Source: Flavobacterium alkalisoli (GTDB lineage: Bacteria; Bacteroidota; Bacteroidia; Flavobacteriales; Flavobacteriaceae). Taken from it: a stretch of 64,000 bases of DNA. The notes beneath the pieces are model-generated. The model did no database searches, was not told where the DNA came from, and worked only from the letters and a program-made list of their open reading frames with translations. The translations under genes were made by a program, and so were the position numbers. Shown in pieces: positions 41,916 to 50,027 of this stretch. The stretch is taken from the NCBI RefSeq assembly GCF_008000935.1, contig NZ_CP042831.1, positions 1,736,001 to 1,800,000 of the forward strand. The letters are read 5' to 3'. How positions within the stretch are numbered: the stretch's first letter is position 1; every line of letters begins with the position of its first letter.

Positions 41916-44456
41916 TTAGAACTTGAGTCTTATCATGGCATTTGGTACACGCTCTACAGAGTAGGTGTTTACAACCTCAATTAGGTCGGTGTCATTATTT
42001 ATCCTGTAGTAGCGGTTAAGGATATTTCTTCTGTTAAGTAAGTTTAATATTGATACACCCATTTGCAGCGTTCCGGTGTTTTTTACTTCTAAAGAATACA
42101 TGGTAGAGAAATTAACCTCAAAAAAGTTTTCAATATTAGATGAGTTAGGGGATGAGTAACTAATTTCTGGATATCCCGGGGTAATATATACAGGGTCGTT
42201 ACTTACAGGGATTGTTTCAGGTCGTCCTGTATGCCATTTTGCTCCTAATGCAAACTTCAGTTTTTTCCACTCATAGGTTGCCGCACAGTTTATGGAGTGT
42301 TTAACTTCAAGATTGTTAGGGAACTTTGAAGGGTCAAAATCTTTAAAATCATATTTGTTGTTGTTCCATGTATAGCTAAACCATGCATAGAATCCGTGAA
42401 ATTGTTTCTGTACCAAAAATTCGGTGCCAAAAACCCTATAATTTCCGGTTAGGTTAGTAAACTCAAGCTGATTTTGAAATCCCTGTTCCGGAGTGGTTAT
42501 GCCCCTTACTTTCTTGTAGAAATTTTCAAGGGATACCTGCCAACTGTCATTTTTATAGTATACCCCGGCAGATATCTGACGGCTTTTCTGTATAGGAATA
42601 TCTTCTCCATTTGCCATTATCCAGCGTCTTTTTTCTATGCCTAAAAAGTCCTGTTGTACTTCGGCTATCTGTGAGGTGGCCTGGCTCTTAATTTCTCCTA
42701 AGGCTTCAAGCTTCCATCTGTTGTTAATGGTGTAGTTAAATTGTAGCCTTGGTTCCAGTAAAAAAGTAGAAAGTCCTGTAAAATAGTTTGCTCTAAGTCC
42801 TGCTTTGGCATAAAAATTCTGATCTTCAGGATTGTATTCTGCTTCAGCTATGGCTGCATGAGTTCTTAAAACATTTTTAGTGTCCTTATAAAAATCAGGG
42901 GAATTTACCCTGTCGGTATTTTTTATGCCCAGTTCGTTAAACTGATAGCCTGTATTAAGGGTTAATTCCGGTTTTAGAATAGTACTGTTAGAAAGCCTTA
43001 AGCCTGTGTCTAAAATGTTATTTTCCTGCTCTACAACCTGATTGTTAAGTAACGCTTCGTTGTTTCCGTTAACGTGATAATAAGAGCTATATAAGGTTAC
43101 TTCTCCATGATTTGTGTCATTCCATTGGGATTTCCATGTTGCAGATCCTCCCAGGGTTAACTGATTAAGACTGCTGCTGGTAACAACAACTTGTGTTTGT
43201 GTAATGGTTCCCTGTGTAAAATCTAGGTTGTTTTTAATACCTATAAAGTCAATAAATAGTTCGCTTTTATCGCTTGTTTTTAAACGATACTGTCCGGTAA
43301 AGTCGTAAAAGTAAAATTCCTTATCGCTTTTGTAATTTACGTCATTACTGTTGTTAAGCTCTGTAACAACAGTATTCTGGAAAATCCTTTTGGAGTATTT
43401 GCTGTAAGAAGGCAATTCTATAAAATCGGTAAAAGAACGTCTTGCAGACAGTTCAAGGCCTGATTTTTCAGATAGCTTCAATACCGAATAAAAATCGATA
43501 TTAATCATGTTAGAACCTATACCAAAACTGCTCTCATCAATATCTTTTGAGCGGGAAGAAATATCCACAACGCTGGAAACACTTTCGCCATAAAAGGCGG
43601 AGGTACCATTCTTAAAGATTTTTATCTGATGGGGCAGGTTAGGGTTAAATCCGGAAATTAAACCAAAAAAATGACCTGTTTGAAAGAGCCTGATACCATT
43701 CCATAAAAACAGGTTTTGATCGTGTGTGCCGCCTCTTACGTTGATGTTGCTCACCGTTTCATCTACACTGCTTATACCGGGTAGCTGTTGCATGGTTTGC
43801 AGTACATCGGGCTCGATAAGTCCCGGTAGTATACCAAACTTTTTAGGTTCTATAACAAAGCTTCCGTCTTTCTTTTTAGAGATACCGGTTGTAAGGTAAC
43901 GATCGGCAACTATTTCAGGTAATGTAGTGGTAAAGACAATTTGCAGTATTATGTTACGGCAGTCATCTTTAAAACTCTTCGCTGTAAATGTTATAGAATT
44001 GTAGGAGGCGTGTGAAATCTCCAAATAATCATTGTTGTTTCTGATGATTTTAAAATACCCATTAGAGTCGGTAATTTCTTCCTGCCCTCCGTTAAGATAT
44101 TTAATTAGTGCGTCTTGTATAGGAGCCTGATTCTCGTCAAGAACATATCCGCATATAAATTCTTCGCTTACAGGTTTATATATGCTTATATAGTTTCCTG
44201 CCTGTTTAAAGCTAAGGCCTGTTTCTTTCTTTATGTAAGAGATTTTTTCGGCTAAGTTTTTTTTGCTTTCAGGAGGTACAATCTTTATGGGAGATACATC
44301 CTCATTAAGATAGCTGAACTTTACATTATGCTGTTCCTCAATCTGTACCAGTACGGTTTTTAAAGGCAAAAGGTTTTCAGTGTCCTGAGAGTAGGCTGCC
44401 CGGACGAAAAAAAAAAATAATGTAAAGAAAAAAAACAGCTTTTGTTTTAATATCAT
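41916..44456 (-). CDS. TonB-dependent receptor with STN signalling domain
   Basis: An 846-residue outer-membrane receptor. After the signal peptide (ending AYSQ) comes an STN domain (about 28-95, LKTVLVQIEEQHNVKFSYL), which passes a signal to FecR, then a CarboxypepD_reg-like domain (about 96-175), a plug (about 205-300, LQTMQQLPGISSVDETVSN, INVRGGTHDQNLFLWNG) and the barrel. It is third in the operon sigma - FecR - receptor; its ATG overlaps the fecR-like stop (ATGA). The ligand is unknown; no SusD partner is present. Confidence 0.92.
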   Translation of the reverse strand: MILKQKLFFFFTLFFFFVRAAYSQDTENLLPLKTVLVQIEEQHNVKFSYLNEDVSPIKIVPPESKKNLAEKISYIKKETGLSFKQAGNYISIYKPVSEEFICGYVLDENQAPIQDALIKYLNGGQEEITDSNGYFKIIRNNNDYLEISHASYNSITFTAKSFKDDCRNIILQIVFTTTLPEIVADRYLTTGISKKKDGSFVIEPKKFGILPGLIEPDVLQTMQQLPGISSVDETVSNINVRGGTHDQNLFLWNGIRLFQTGHFFGLISGFNPNLPHQIKIFKNGTSAFYGESVSSVVDISSRSKDIDESSFGIGSNMINIDFYSVLKLSEKSGLELSARRSFTDFIELPSYSKYSKRIFQNTVVTELNNSNDVNYKSDKEFYFYDFTGQYRLKTSDKSELFIDFIGIKNNLDFTQGTITQTQVVVTSSSLNQLTLGGSATWKSQWNDTNHGEVTLYSSYYHVNGNNEALLNNQVVEQENNILDTGLRLSNSTILKPELTLNTGYQFNELGIKNTDRVNSPDFYKDTKNVLRTHAAIAEAEYNPEDQNFYAKAGLRANYFTGLSTFLLEPRLQFNYTINNRWKLEALGEIKSQATSQIAEVQQDFLGIEKRRWIMANGEDIPIQKSRQISAGVYYKNDSWQVSLENFYKKVRGITTPEQGFQNQLEFTNLTGNYRVFGTEFLVQKQFHGFYAWFSYTWNNNKYDFKDFDPSKFPNNLEVKHSINCAATYEWKKLKFALGAKWHTGRPETIPVSNDPVYITPGYPEISYSSPNSSNIENFFEVNFSTMYSLEVKNTGTLQMGVSILNLLNRRNILNRYYRINNDTDLIEVVNTYSVERVPNAMIRLKF

Positions 44457-45379
44457 TCTGCCGATAAAATAACGGTGCCCTTACCTGTTTTTTCAGCTTT
44501 TAAATGATACTTTTCTGTGAAAAAGCTAAGTGTTGTTTCAAGGTCATTCATAGGCAGGGTACCTTCAAATTTGCTTTTAGCGGAAAAGGATACGTTTTTA
44601 TCCAGCTGAATTGAAACTGCAAAATGCCTTTCGATCTCTTTAATTACGTTTTCAGGTTTTTCGGCTGTAAAAGTAATTTCATTATTAATCCATCCCGGCT
44701 GTGCAGCTTTGGTTTCAGGGATTTCAATTTCCTCTCCTTCCTCAAAGGTAACACTTTCACCCGGAGTAAGGAATACTTCCTCTGTTTTATAAGTAACTTT
44801 AACCTTACCCTCAAAGCAGGTAACGTCAAAACGATTATCTCTGGCTTTTACATTAAACTGTGTACCTACTACAGTAACAGTTCCAAGCGGGGTGTTTACA
44901 TCAAAAGTTTTTCCTTTTGCAACTTTAAAAAAGGCTTCGCCCTTAAGTTCAACACTACGTTTCTTATTCCAGTTCCATGATTTATATTCAGCTTCAGAGT
45001 CTGAATTAAGTACAACTTTAGAGTTGTCAGGAAGTAAAAATTCTGTTTTTTCACCAGCTGCTGCTATTTCTGTAGTAGTGTGGTTTGTATTGTAAAAGAA
45101 AGTAAAACAAAGTGCTATTATTAAAACTGCAGCAATGCGAACAAGCCATGGCCTGTGCAGGCGTATAACTTTAGGTTCGGCAGCTTTAGCTTTGTTGTTT
45201 CTGTTTGCTGTTATATTGTTATAAATAGCATCTGTATCTGTCTCCGGTGCTTCCAGCTGAGCAGAATAATCGGCTATCTTTTTGTAAGTTTCAAATTCCG
45301 GCAATGATTCAAATTCCCTTAGCTCCTTTTCATCCATCTCTCCGGCAAGCCACTTCGCTAATTTATTATCGTCTTTCAT
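44453..45379 (-). CDS. FecR-family anti-sigma factor
   Basis: A 308-residue inner-membrane protein: cytoplasmic N-terminus (DNKLAKWLAGEMDEKELREF), one membrane helix at about 79-95 (VRIAAVLIIALCFTFFY), a periplasmic FecR domain (TEFLLPDNSKVVLNSDSEAEY, LKGEAFFKVAKG, VTCFEGKVKVTY) and a C-terminal DUF4974-like receptor-contact domain. It should hold the ECF sigma factor inactive until the STN receptor signals. It lies 48 bp after the sigma gene and overlaps the receptor gene by 4 bp. Confidence 0.93.
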   Translation of the reverse strand: MKDDNKLAKWLAGEMDEKELREFESLPEFETYKKIADYSAQLEAPETDTDAIYNNITANRNNKAKAAEPKVIRLHRPWLVRIAAVLIIALCFTFFYNTNHTTTEIAAAGEKTEFLLPDNSKVVLNSDSEAEYKSWNWNKKRSVELKGEAFFKVAKGKTFDVNTPLGTVTVVGTQFNVKARDNRFDVTCFEGKVKVTYKTEEVFLTPGESVTFEEGEEIEIPETKAAQPGWINNEITFTAEKPENVIKEIERHFAVSIQLDKNVSFSAKSKFEGTLPMNDLETTLSFFTEKYHLKAEKTGKGTVILSAE

Positions 45380-45427
45380 TGTTTTGTTCGTTTCTTTGCT
45401 TTATAAACAGTTATTATTCAAAATACC

Positions 45428-45949
45428 CTACCTGAAATTGTCAATTTCTTTTCTAAGCTCAACTAAGGCTCCGTGAATTCTTTTTTCCACAGCCTTAACG
45501 CTTATGTCTAGCATTTCGGCAATTTCATAATATTTCTTTCCGTCAATACGATGAAGGAGGAATGCGGTTCTTTGTGCTTCCGATAGTTTTGCTATGGCAT
45601 TTTGCAGTTTTACCTTAAACTGATTCTCTTCCATAATAAATTCCGGACTTTCTGATGACGAGTTGGAACCATTATGCTTTTTTGCATATTCCAAAACCAC
45701 TTTTTGGTGAGCTATTTGGTTTAAGGTAGTATTATTGGCAACGGTGTAAATAAACGACTTGGCTTTTTCTACAGGTACATTGGCACAGTTTTCCCAAAGC
45801 TTTATAAAAGCTTCCTGGGTTACGTCTTCTGCCTGCTCTTCATTGCCAAACTTGTAAAACAGGTAGTTTTTTAATGTTTTTACGTGGGCTTTAAAGAAAC
45901 TGGAAAACAGAAGTTCTTCGCAGATATTATTATTGGAGTTGTTTTTCAT
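45428..45949 (-). CDS. ECF RNA polymerase sigma factor, FecI type
   Basis: A 173-residue sigma-70 family protein with region 2 (FKAHVKTLKNYLFYKFGNEE, AEDVTQEAFIKLWEN) and region 4 (LSEAQRTAFLLHRIDGKKYYEIAEMLDISVKAVEKRI, here in part). It lacks region 3, as ECF factors do. It is the first gene of the sigma-FecR-receptor operon. A good candidate for its target is the GGTAGGG-containing element on its upstream side (45997-46031), which faces the other way toward a lipoprotein gene, and the second copy at 47451. Confidence 0.94.
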   Translation of the reverse strand: MKNNSNNNICEELLFSSFFKAHVKTLKNYLFYKFGNEEQAEDVTQEAFIKLWENCANVPVEKAKSFIYTVANNTTLNQIAHQKVVLEYAKKHNGSNSSSESPEFIMEENQFKVKLQNAIAKLSEAQRTAFLLHRIDGKKYYEIAEMLDISVKAVEKRIHGALVELRKEIDNFR

Positions 45950-45996
45950 TTTCGGAGTACAATGTCTTTGTGAAATTATAAAAAAAAAGCAAACCA

Positions 45997-46031
45997 GGTA
46001 GGGAATTTTGTCCTTTAACTGTTTTACTATC
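45997..46031 (+). promoter_or_regulatory. putative ECF promoter, copy A
   Basis: GGTAGGG (45997-46003), 12 bp, then TAACTGTTTTACTATC (46016-46031). The same two blocks with the same 12-bp spacing occur at 47451-47485. The ATG of a lipoprotein gene follows 20 bp later. The arrangement GGTAGGG-N16-TGTTTT fits -35/-10 spacing of ECF promoters. Confidence 0.6.
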
Positions 46032-46051
46032 CGAAAACGGTAATAACATTT

Positions 46052-46729
46052 ATGAAGCTCGACAAAGCAAAAATATATATTTTTTTTATTCTCATAACAT
46101 TATTTCTGTTTTCCTGTCAAAGTGAGGAAAATGTTGTTTTGCAGGATGATACCGAGAATCTTATTTCAGGTTCGCAATTGGTAGATAAAATGCTGCAGTT
46201 AACACAAAATCCGGTATGGGCAGATAATATAATTGACAGTACTGATTGTTTTTCGGTAAAGCTTCCTGTAAATGTTCTGGTTAACGGGCAGGAATTGCAC
46301 ATTGCCGAGATTTCTGATTTTATTTCGGTTGAGGATATTTTCAACGAATCACAACAGGATGTAGACATGGTGCAGGTTGAATTGCCTGCAACTGTTGTTT
46401 ATGCAGACTATACCCAAAGCCAGATTTTAACACAGGAAGATTGGGATTTAGCGTCAGAGTGCGTTAATACTGCTTCTACAGGCTTAAAGTGTTTGCGTTT
46501 TGTTTATCCGTTGTCGGTAAATATCTATGACACAATTTATCAGGTTGCTGATGTACAGGTAATGGATGATGATATGGAATTTTATGGGTTTTTGAATAAT
46601 CTTAATGAAAATGTCCTGTCTGCTATTGCTTATCCTGTTGTTGTGGTTAAACCAGATGGTGAAGAAGTGGACTGTAATAATAATAATGAACTATTGAGTG
46701 TATTAAGTATGTTTTATGAATGTGACTAA
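46052..46729 (+). CDS. lipoprotein adjacent to the ECF sigma operon
   Basis: A 225-residue protein with a lipoprotein signal (FFILITLFLFSC, Cys near 22). The mature part is acidic and beta-rich, with repeated VxxPVxVxVNGQ / LPATVVYADYTQSQ-type strands and Cys residues near 66, 145 and 153. No family is recognised. It is divergent from the sigma gene and lies directly behind promoter-like element A, so it is the likeliest direct target of that sigma factor and may be a surface component of the signalling system. Confidence 0.75.
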   Translation: MKLDKAKIYIFFILITLFLFSCQSEENVVLQDDTENLISGSQLVDKMLQLTQNPVWADNIIDSTDCFSVKLPVNVLVNGQELHIAEISDFISVEDIFNESQQDVDMVQVELPATVVYADYTQSQILTQEDWDLASECVNTASTGLKCLRFVYPLSVNIYDTIYQVADVQVMDDDMEFYGFLNNLNENVLSAIAYPVVVVKPDGEEVDCNNNNELLSVLSMFYECD

Positions 46730-46796
46730 TAATTATATCTGAATAATTTGGTATTTTTATAAGAAACACGCAAACAATAACTTAAACTACTTAATT

Positions 46797-47264
46797 ATGA
46801 AAAAACACGTTCTTAAATTAATGTTGGCATGCACTTTGATAATATCTGCAGCAGCATGTAGTTCTGATGATGATAACTCATCTGTGAACAATGATTTGTC
46901 TGAAATTATTAGTATGGCACAGTCCGGCTCATGGAAGATATCTTCTTATGTAGATTCAGGTAACGATGAGACGAACCATTTTACAGGGTATAATTTTACT
47001 TTTGGAAGCGGGGGAGTACTTACTGCAACAAACGGAGATGCTACTTATACCGGAACATGGTCGGTTACTAATGATGATGACAGTAATGATGATAACCCAA
47101 GCGGTGATGTAGATTTTAATATTGCATTTACCTCTCCGGCTGATTTTGCCGATCTTACAGATGACTGGCATATTGTGCAGGTTACCGCTACAACCATAAG
47201 CCTTATAGATGTAAGCGGAGGTAACGGAGGAACAGATACTTTGGTGTTTGTTAAGAACAATTAA
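46797..47264 (+). CDS. small lipoprotein, lipocalin-like
   Basis: A 155-residue protein with a lipoprotein signal (MLACTLIISAAAC, Cys near 21), followed by an Asp/Ser-rich linker (SSDDDNSSVNND). The mature domain has GSWKISSYVDSGNDETNHF and GTWSVTNDDD motifs like other Bacteroidetes lipocalin-like lipoproteins. It lies 67 bp after the previous lipoprotein gene on the same strand and may be co-transcribed with it. Function unknown. Confidence 0.75.
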   Translation: MKKHVLKLMLACTLIISAAACSSDDDNSSVNNDLSEIISMAQSGSWKISSYVDSGNDETNHFTGYNFTFGSGGVLTATNGDATYTGTWSVTNDDDSNDDNPSGDVDFNIAFTSPADFADLTDDWHIVQVTATTISLIDVSGGNGGTDTLVFVKNN

Positions 47265-47307
47265 AACAATTTCCTTTTGCAACGATGTTGTGGAGGAATA
47301 ACAATAG

Positions 47308-47370
47308 ATGAAAAAGAAAACTACTTATTTCTTGGATAAACAGGAAGCGAAAATTTTTGAATTGCTATGA
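47308..47370 (+). CDS. possible 20-residue peptide
   Basis: ATG at 47308 opens MKKKTTYFLDKQEAKIFELL and ends in TGA. A GGAGGA lies 10 bp upstream, unusual in this genome where Shine-Dalgarno sites are rare. It is followed by a terminator. It may be a real short peptide or chance. Confidence 0.25.
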   Translation: MKKKTTYFLDKQEAKIFELL

Positions 47371-47396
47371 AGATCTAAAGCTTACGTTTATCGATT

Positions 47397-47429
47397 AAAA
47401 AACCAGTCTTTTACAGACTGGTTTTTTTT
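47397..47429 (+). terminator. terminator after the lipoprotein gene region
   Basis: AAAAAACCAGTCT-TTTAC-AGACTGGTTTTTTTT is a strong hairpin with a T run. Confidence 0.88.
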
Positions 47430-47450
47430 ATGAAAAATATTAATAAACAG

Positions 47451-47485
47451 GGTAGGGTATAAATCAATATAACTGTTTTACTATC
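47451..47485 (+). promoter_or_regulatory. putative ECF promoter, copy B
   Basis: GGTAGGG (47451-47457), 12 bp, then TAACTGTTTTACTATC (47470-47485), identical in both blocks and in spacing to copy A at 45997. No protein gene starts within 170 bp; a terminator follows at 47560. Confidence 0.55.
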
Positions 47486-47592
47486 AAACCGATTAACAGA
47501 TGCAATAAATTAATCGTAAAGTTTGTGTTTTTTTTTAATATTCAAGTTTTTTCCTCAAGAAAACCGGTTTCTCATAAAGACCGGTTTTTTTA
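47486..47592 (+). ncRNA. candidate small RNA under element B
   Basis: If element B is a promoter, transcription would begin near 47485 and end at the terminator, giving a U-rich RNA of about 105-110 nt with no sensible open frame (the only ATG, at 47500, is followed by one codon and a stop). Confidence 0.4.
47560..47592 (+). terminator. terminator between element B and ffh
   Basis: AAAACCGG (47560-47567) pairs exactly with CCGGTTTT (47581-47588), followed by TTTT. It isolates ffh from upstream transcription. Confidence 0.85.
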
Positions 47593-47626
47593 TGCCTGTA
47601 AATCTGTAACTTCAAAATCAAATTCT

Positions 47627-47634
47627 TAAATTTG
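47627..47634 (+). promoter_or_regulatory. putative -7 box of ffh
   Basis: TAAATTTG matches TAnnTTTG, 26 bp before the ATG; TCTG about 20 bp upstream is a weak -33 element. Confidence 0.5.
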
Positions 47635-47660
47635 CACCTCATAAAACAGAACCGTAAATT

Positions 47661-49001
47661 ATGTTTGATAATTTAAGCGATAAATTAGATAAAGCCTTTC
47701 ATATCTTAAAAGGGCACGGAAAGATTACTGAAGTAAACGTAGCAGATACCCTTAAAGAAGTAAGAAGGGCATTACTTGATGCCGACGTTAACTTTAAGAT
47801 AGCTAAAGATTTTACCACTAAGGTTAAGGAAAAAGCTATTGGTGAAAATGTATTGACTACATTACAGCCGGGCCAGTTAATGGTTAAGCTTGTTAAAGAT
47901 GAGCTTACCGAATTAATGGGTGGCGATGTAGCAGGGGTAAACCTTTCAGGTAATCCGTCAATTATATTAATGTCAGGTTTACAGGGTTCGGGTAAAACCA
48001 CTTTTTCCGGTAAACTTGCCAATTTCCTTAAAACTAAAAAGAATAAAAAACCTTTACTTGTAGCGTGTGATATTTACCGTCCTGCGGCTATCAATCAGCT
48101 TCATGTAGTAGGTGAACAGATAGGTGTAGAGGTATACTCTGAAGAAGGAAACAAAAATCCGGTTGAAATTGCTCAAAATGCTATTAAGCATGCTAAGGCA
48201 AACGGATTTAATGTTGTAATTGTCGATACTGCCGGTCGTCTTGCTGTAGATGAGGAGATGATGAACGAGATAGCAAATGTTCATAAGGCTATAGAGCCGC
48301 ATGAAACGCTATTTGTTGTAGATTCCATGACTGGACAGGATGCTGTAAATACAGCTAAGGCTTTTAACGACAGATTAAACTTTGACGGTGTTATACTAAC
48401 CAAACTGGATGGTGATACCCGTGGTGGTGCCGCTATTTCAATCAAATCGGTAGTTAACAAGCCAATCAAGTTTATAGGTACGGGTGAGAAGATGGAAGCG
48501 ATTGATGTTTTCTATCCTTCACGTATGGCCGACCGTATTCTTGGTATGGGAGACGTTGTGTCGTTAGTAGAAAGGGCACAGGAGCAGTATGATGAGGAAG
48601 AGGCAAGAAAGCTTCAGAAAAAAATCGCTAAAAACGAATTTGGTTTTGACGATTTCCTTTCTCAAATACAGCAGGTAAAGAAAATGGGTAACATGAAAGA
48701 CCTTATAGGTATGATACCCGGTGCAGGTAAAGCACTTAAAGATGTGGAAATTGAAGATGATGCCTTTAAGCACATCGAAGCTATTATACATTCTATGACT
48801 CCGGGCGAAAGAAGCAAGCCTTCCGTTCTTGATGCTAAAAGAAAGAACAGGATTGCAAAAGGTTCGGGTACGTCCATACAACAGGTTAACCAACTGCTTA
48901 AGCAGTTTGACCAAATGAGCAAAATGATGAAGATGATGCAGGGTGGTGCAGGAAAGAACATGATGCGAATGATGGGCGGAATGAAAGGTATGAGGCCATA
49001 A
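47661..49001 (+). CDS. ffh: signal recognition particle protein Ffh
   Basis: The GTPase of the signal recognition particle, which binds 4.5S RNA and delivers nascent membrane proteins to FtsY. The 446 residues have the N domain, G domain motifs (GLQGSGKTTFSGKLA near 109, DIYRPAAINQL, DTAGRLAVDEEM near 193, TKLDGDTRGGAAIS near 250) and the Met-rich M domain with MMKMMQGG and MMRMMGGMKGM at the end. The length is normal. No SRP RNA gene is in the window. Confidence 0.97.
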   Translation: MFDNLSDKLDKAFHILKGHGKITEVNVADTLKEVRRALLDADVNFKIAKDFTTKVKEKAIGENVLTTLQPGQLMVKLVKDELTELMGGDVAGVNLSGNPSIILMSGLQGSGKTTFSGKLANFLKTKKNKKPLLVACDIYRPAAINQLHVVGEQIGVEVYSEEGNKNPVEIAQNAIKHAKANGFNVVIVDTAGRLAVDEEMMNEIANVHKAIEPHETLFVVDSMTGQDAVNTAKAFNDRLNFDGVILTKLDGDTRGGAAISIKSVVNKPIKFIGTGEKMEAIDVFYPSRMADRILGMGDVVSLVERAQEQYDEEEARKLQKKIAKNEFGFDDFLSQIQQVKKMGNMKDLIGMIPGAGKALKDVEIEDDAFKHIEAIIHSMTPGERSKPSVLDAKRKNRIAKGSGTSIQQVNQLLKQFDQMSKMMKMMQGGAGKNMMRMMGGMKGMRP

Positions 49002-49012
49002 GAAAACTGTAG

Positions 49013-49037
49013 AGGCGCGGGTAACCGCGTCTTTTTT
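49013..49037 (+). terminator. terminator after ffh
   Basis: AGGCGCGG and CCGCGTCT (one G-U pair) with a GTAA loop, followed by TTTTTT. Confidence 0.8.
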
Positions 49038-49059
49038 AATAATAATTAATAGATATAAC

Positions 49060-49947
49060 ATGCAGTTATTAGACGGGAAAAAAGTTTCTGAAGACATTAA
49101 GAATGAAATTGCCGCTGAGGTAAAAAAAATGAAGGACAATGGTGAAAAAGTACCTCACCTTGCAGCGGTTATTGTTGGTAACGACGGAGCGAGCCTTACT
49201 TACGTAGCTAGTAAAGTAAAATCATGCGAGCGCGTTGGGTTTGAGTCTACACTTATTAAGCTGCCAAGCACTATTTCTGAAACTGAGCTTTTAAAGAAAA
49301 TTGAAGAGCTTAATCAGGATGATAATATAGATGGATTTATAGTTCAGCTTCCTTTACCGGAACAGATTGACGACCAAAAAGTACTTATGGCTATAGATCC
49401 AAGTAAGGATGTGGATGGTTTCCACCCTGAGAACTTTGGTAAAATGGCTTTGGATATGACTACTTTTATTCCGGCTACTCCATTTGGTATTCTTGAGCTT
49501 TTAGAGCGTTATAATGTGCAAACTGCAGGTAAGCACACTGTAGTTATAGGCCGTAGTCACATTGTGGGAAGGCCAATGAGTATTCTTATGGGACGTAAAG
49601 GTTTTCCTGGTAACTCTACAGTAACACTAACACACAGTCATACTAAAAACATCAGCCAGATTACTACACAGGCAGATATTATTATAACGGCTTTAGGTGT
49701 GCCTAACTACCTTAAAGCAGAGATGGTAAAAGATGATGCGGTTATTATTGACGTGGGTATTACACGTGTACCGGATGAAACTAACGAAAAAGGTTATAAG
49801 ATTACAGGTGACGTAGACTTTGCTAATGTTAGCAAAAAAGCATCTTACATTACTCCGGTTCCTGGTGGTGTGGGGCCTATGACAATTGCAATGCTTCTTA
49901 AAAACACATTACTTGCCAGAGAGCAAAGAGCTTTAAGAGGTCAATAA
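49060..49947 (+). CDS. folD: bifunctional methylene-THF dehydrogenase / methenyl-THF cyclohydrolase
   Basis: This cytoplasmic enzyme interconverts one-carbon units on tetrahydrofolate, supplying formyl groups and NADPH. The 295 residues include the catalytic Lys region (ASLTYVASKVKSCERVG near 46), DGFIVQLPLPEQI (near 94), PSKDVDGFHPENFGK (near 111), the dinucleotide-binding VIGRSHIVGRPMSILM (near 163) and the closing TPVPGGVGPMTIAMLL (near 266). The length is normal. It is probably monocistronic, between two terminators. Confidence 0.96.
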   Translation: MQLLDGKKVSEDIKNEIAAEVKKMKDNGEKVPHLAAVIVGNDGASLTYVASKVKSCERVGFESTLIKLPSTISETELLKKIEELNQDDNIDGFIVQLPLPEQIDDQKVLMAIDPSKDVDGFHPENFGKMALDMTTFIPATPFGILELLERYNVQTAGKHTVVIGRSHIVGRPMSILMGRKGFPGNSTVTLTHSHTKNISQITTQADIIITALGVPNYLKAEMVKDDAVIIDVGITRVPDETNEKGYKITGDVDFANVSKKASYITPVPGGVGPMTIAMLLKNTLLAREQRALRGQ

Positions 49948-49972
49948 TTAGAATATAGTATTTTATATAAAT

Positions 49973-50006
49973 AAAAAAGGCTGCTAATATTATTAGCAGC
50001 CTTTTT
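49973..50006. terminator. bidirectional terminator
   Basis: AAAAAAGGCTGCTAATA and TATTAGCAGCCTTTTT form a long perfect stem between folD and the convergent Fn3 protein gene. Confidence 0.92.
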
Positions 50007-50027
50007 GCTTACGGAAAAAAACTATCA

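Larger units (their letters stand above)
47265..47660. other. 396-bp gap before ffh
   Basis: The gap holds a possible 20-codon frame (47308-47370), a terminator (47397), promoter-like element B (47451), a possible small RNA ending at a second terminator (47560) and the ffh -7 box (47627). Confidence 0.7.

Noticed and set aside
41916-45949. SUS-type polysaccharide utilisation locus
   Set aside because: There is a receptor with sigma and FecR, but no SusD-like lipoprotein and no glycoside hydrolase next to it.
48564-49139. Long minus-strand frame opposite ffh and folD
   Set aside because: It is antisense to the conserved M domain of Ffh and crosses a terminator; a shadow of real coding DNA.
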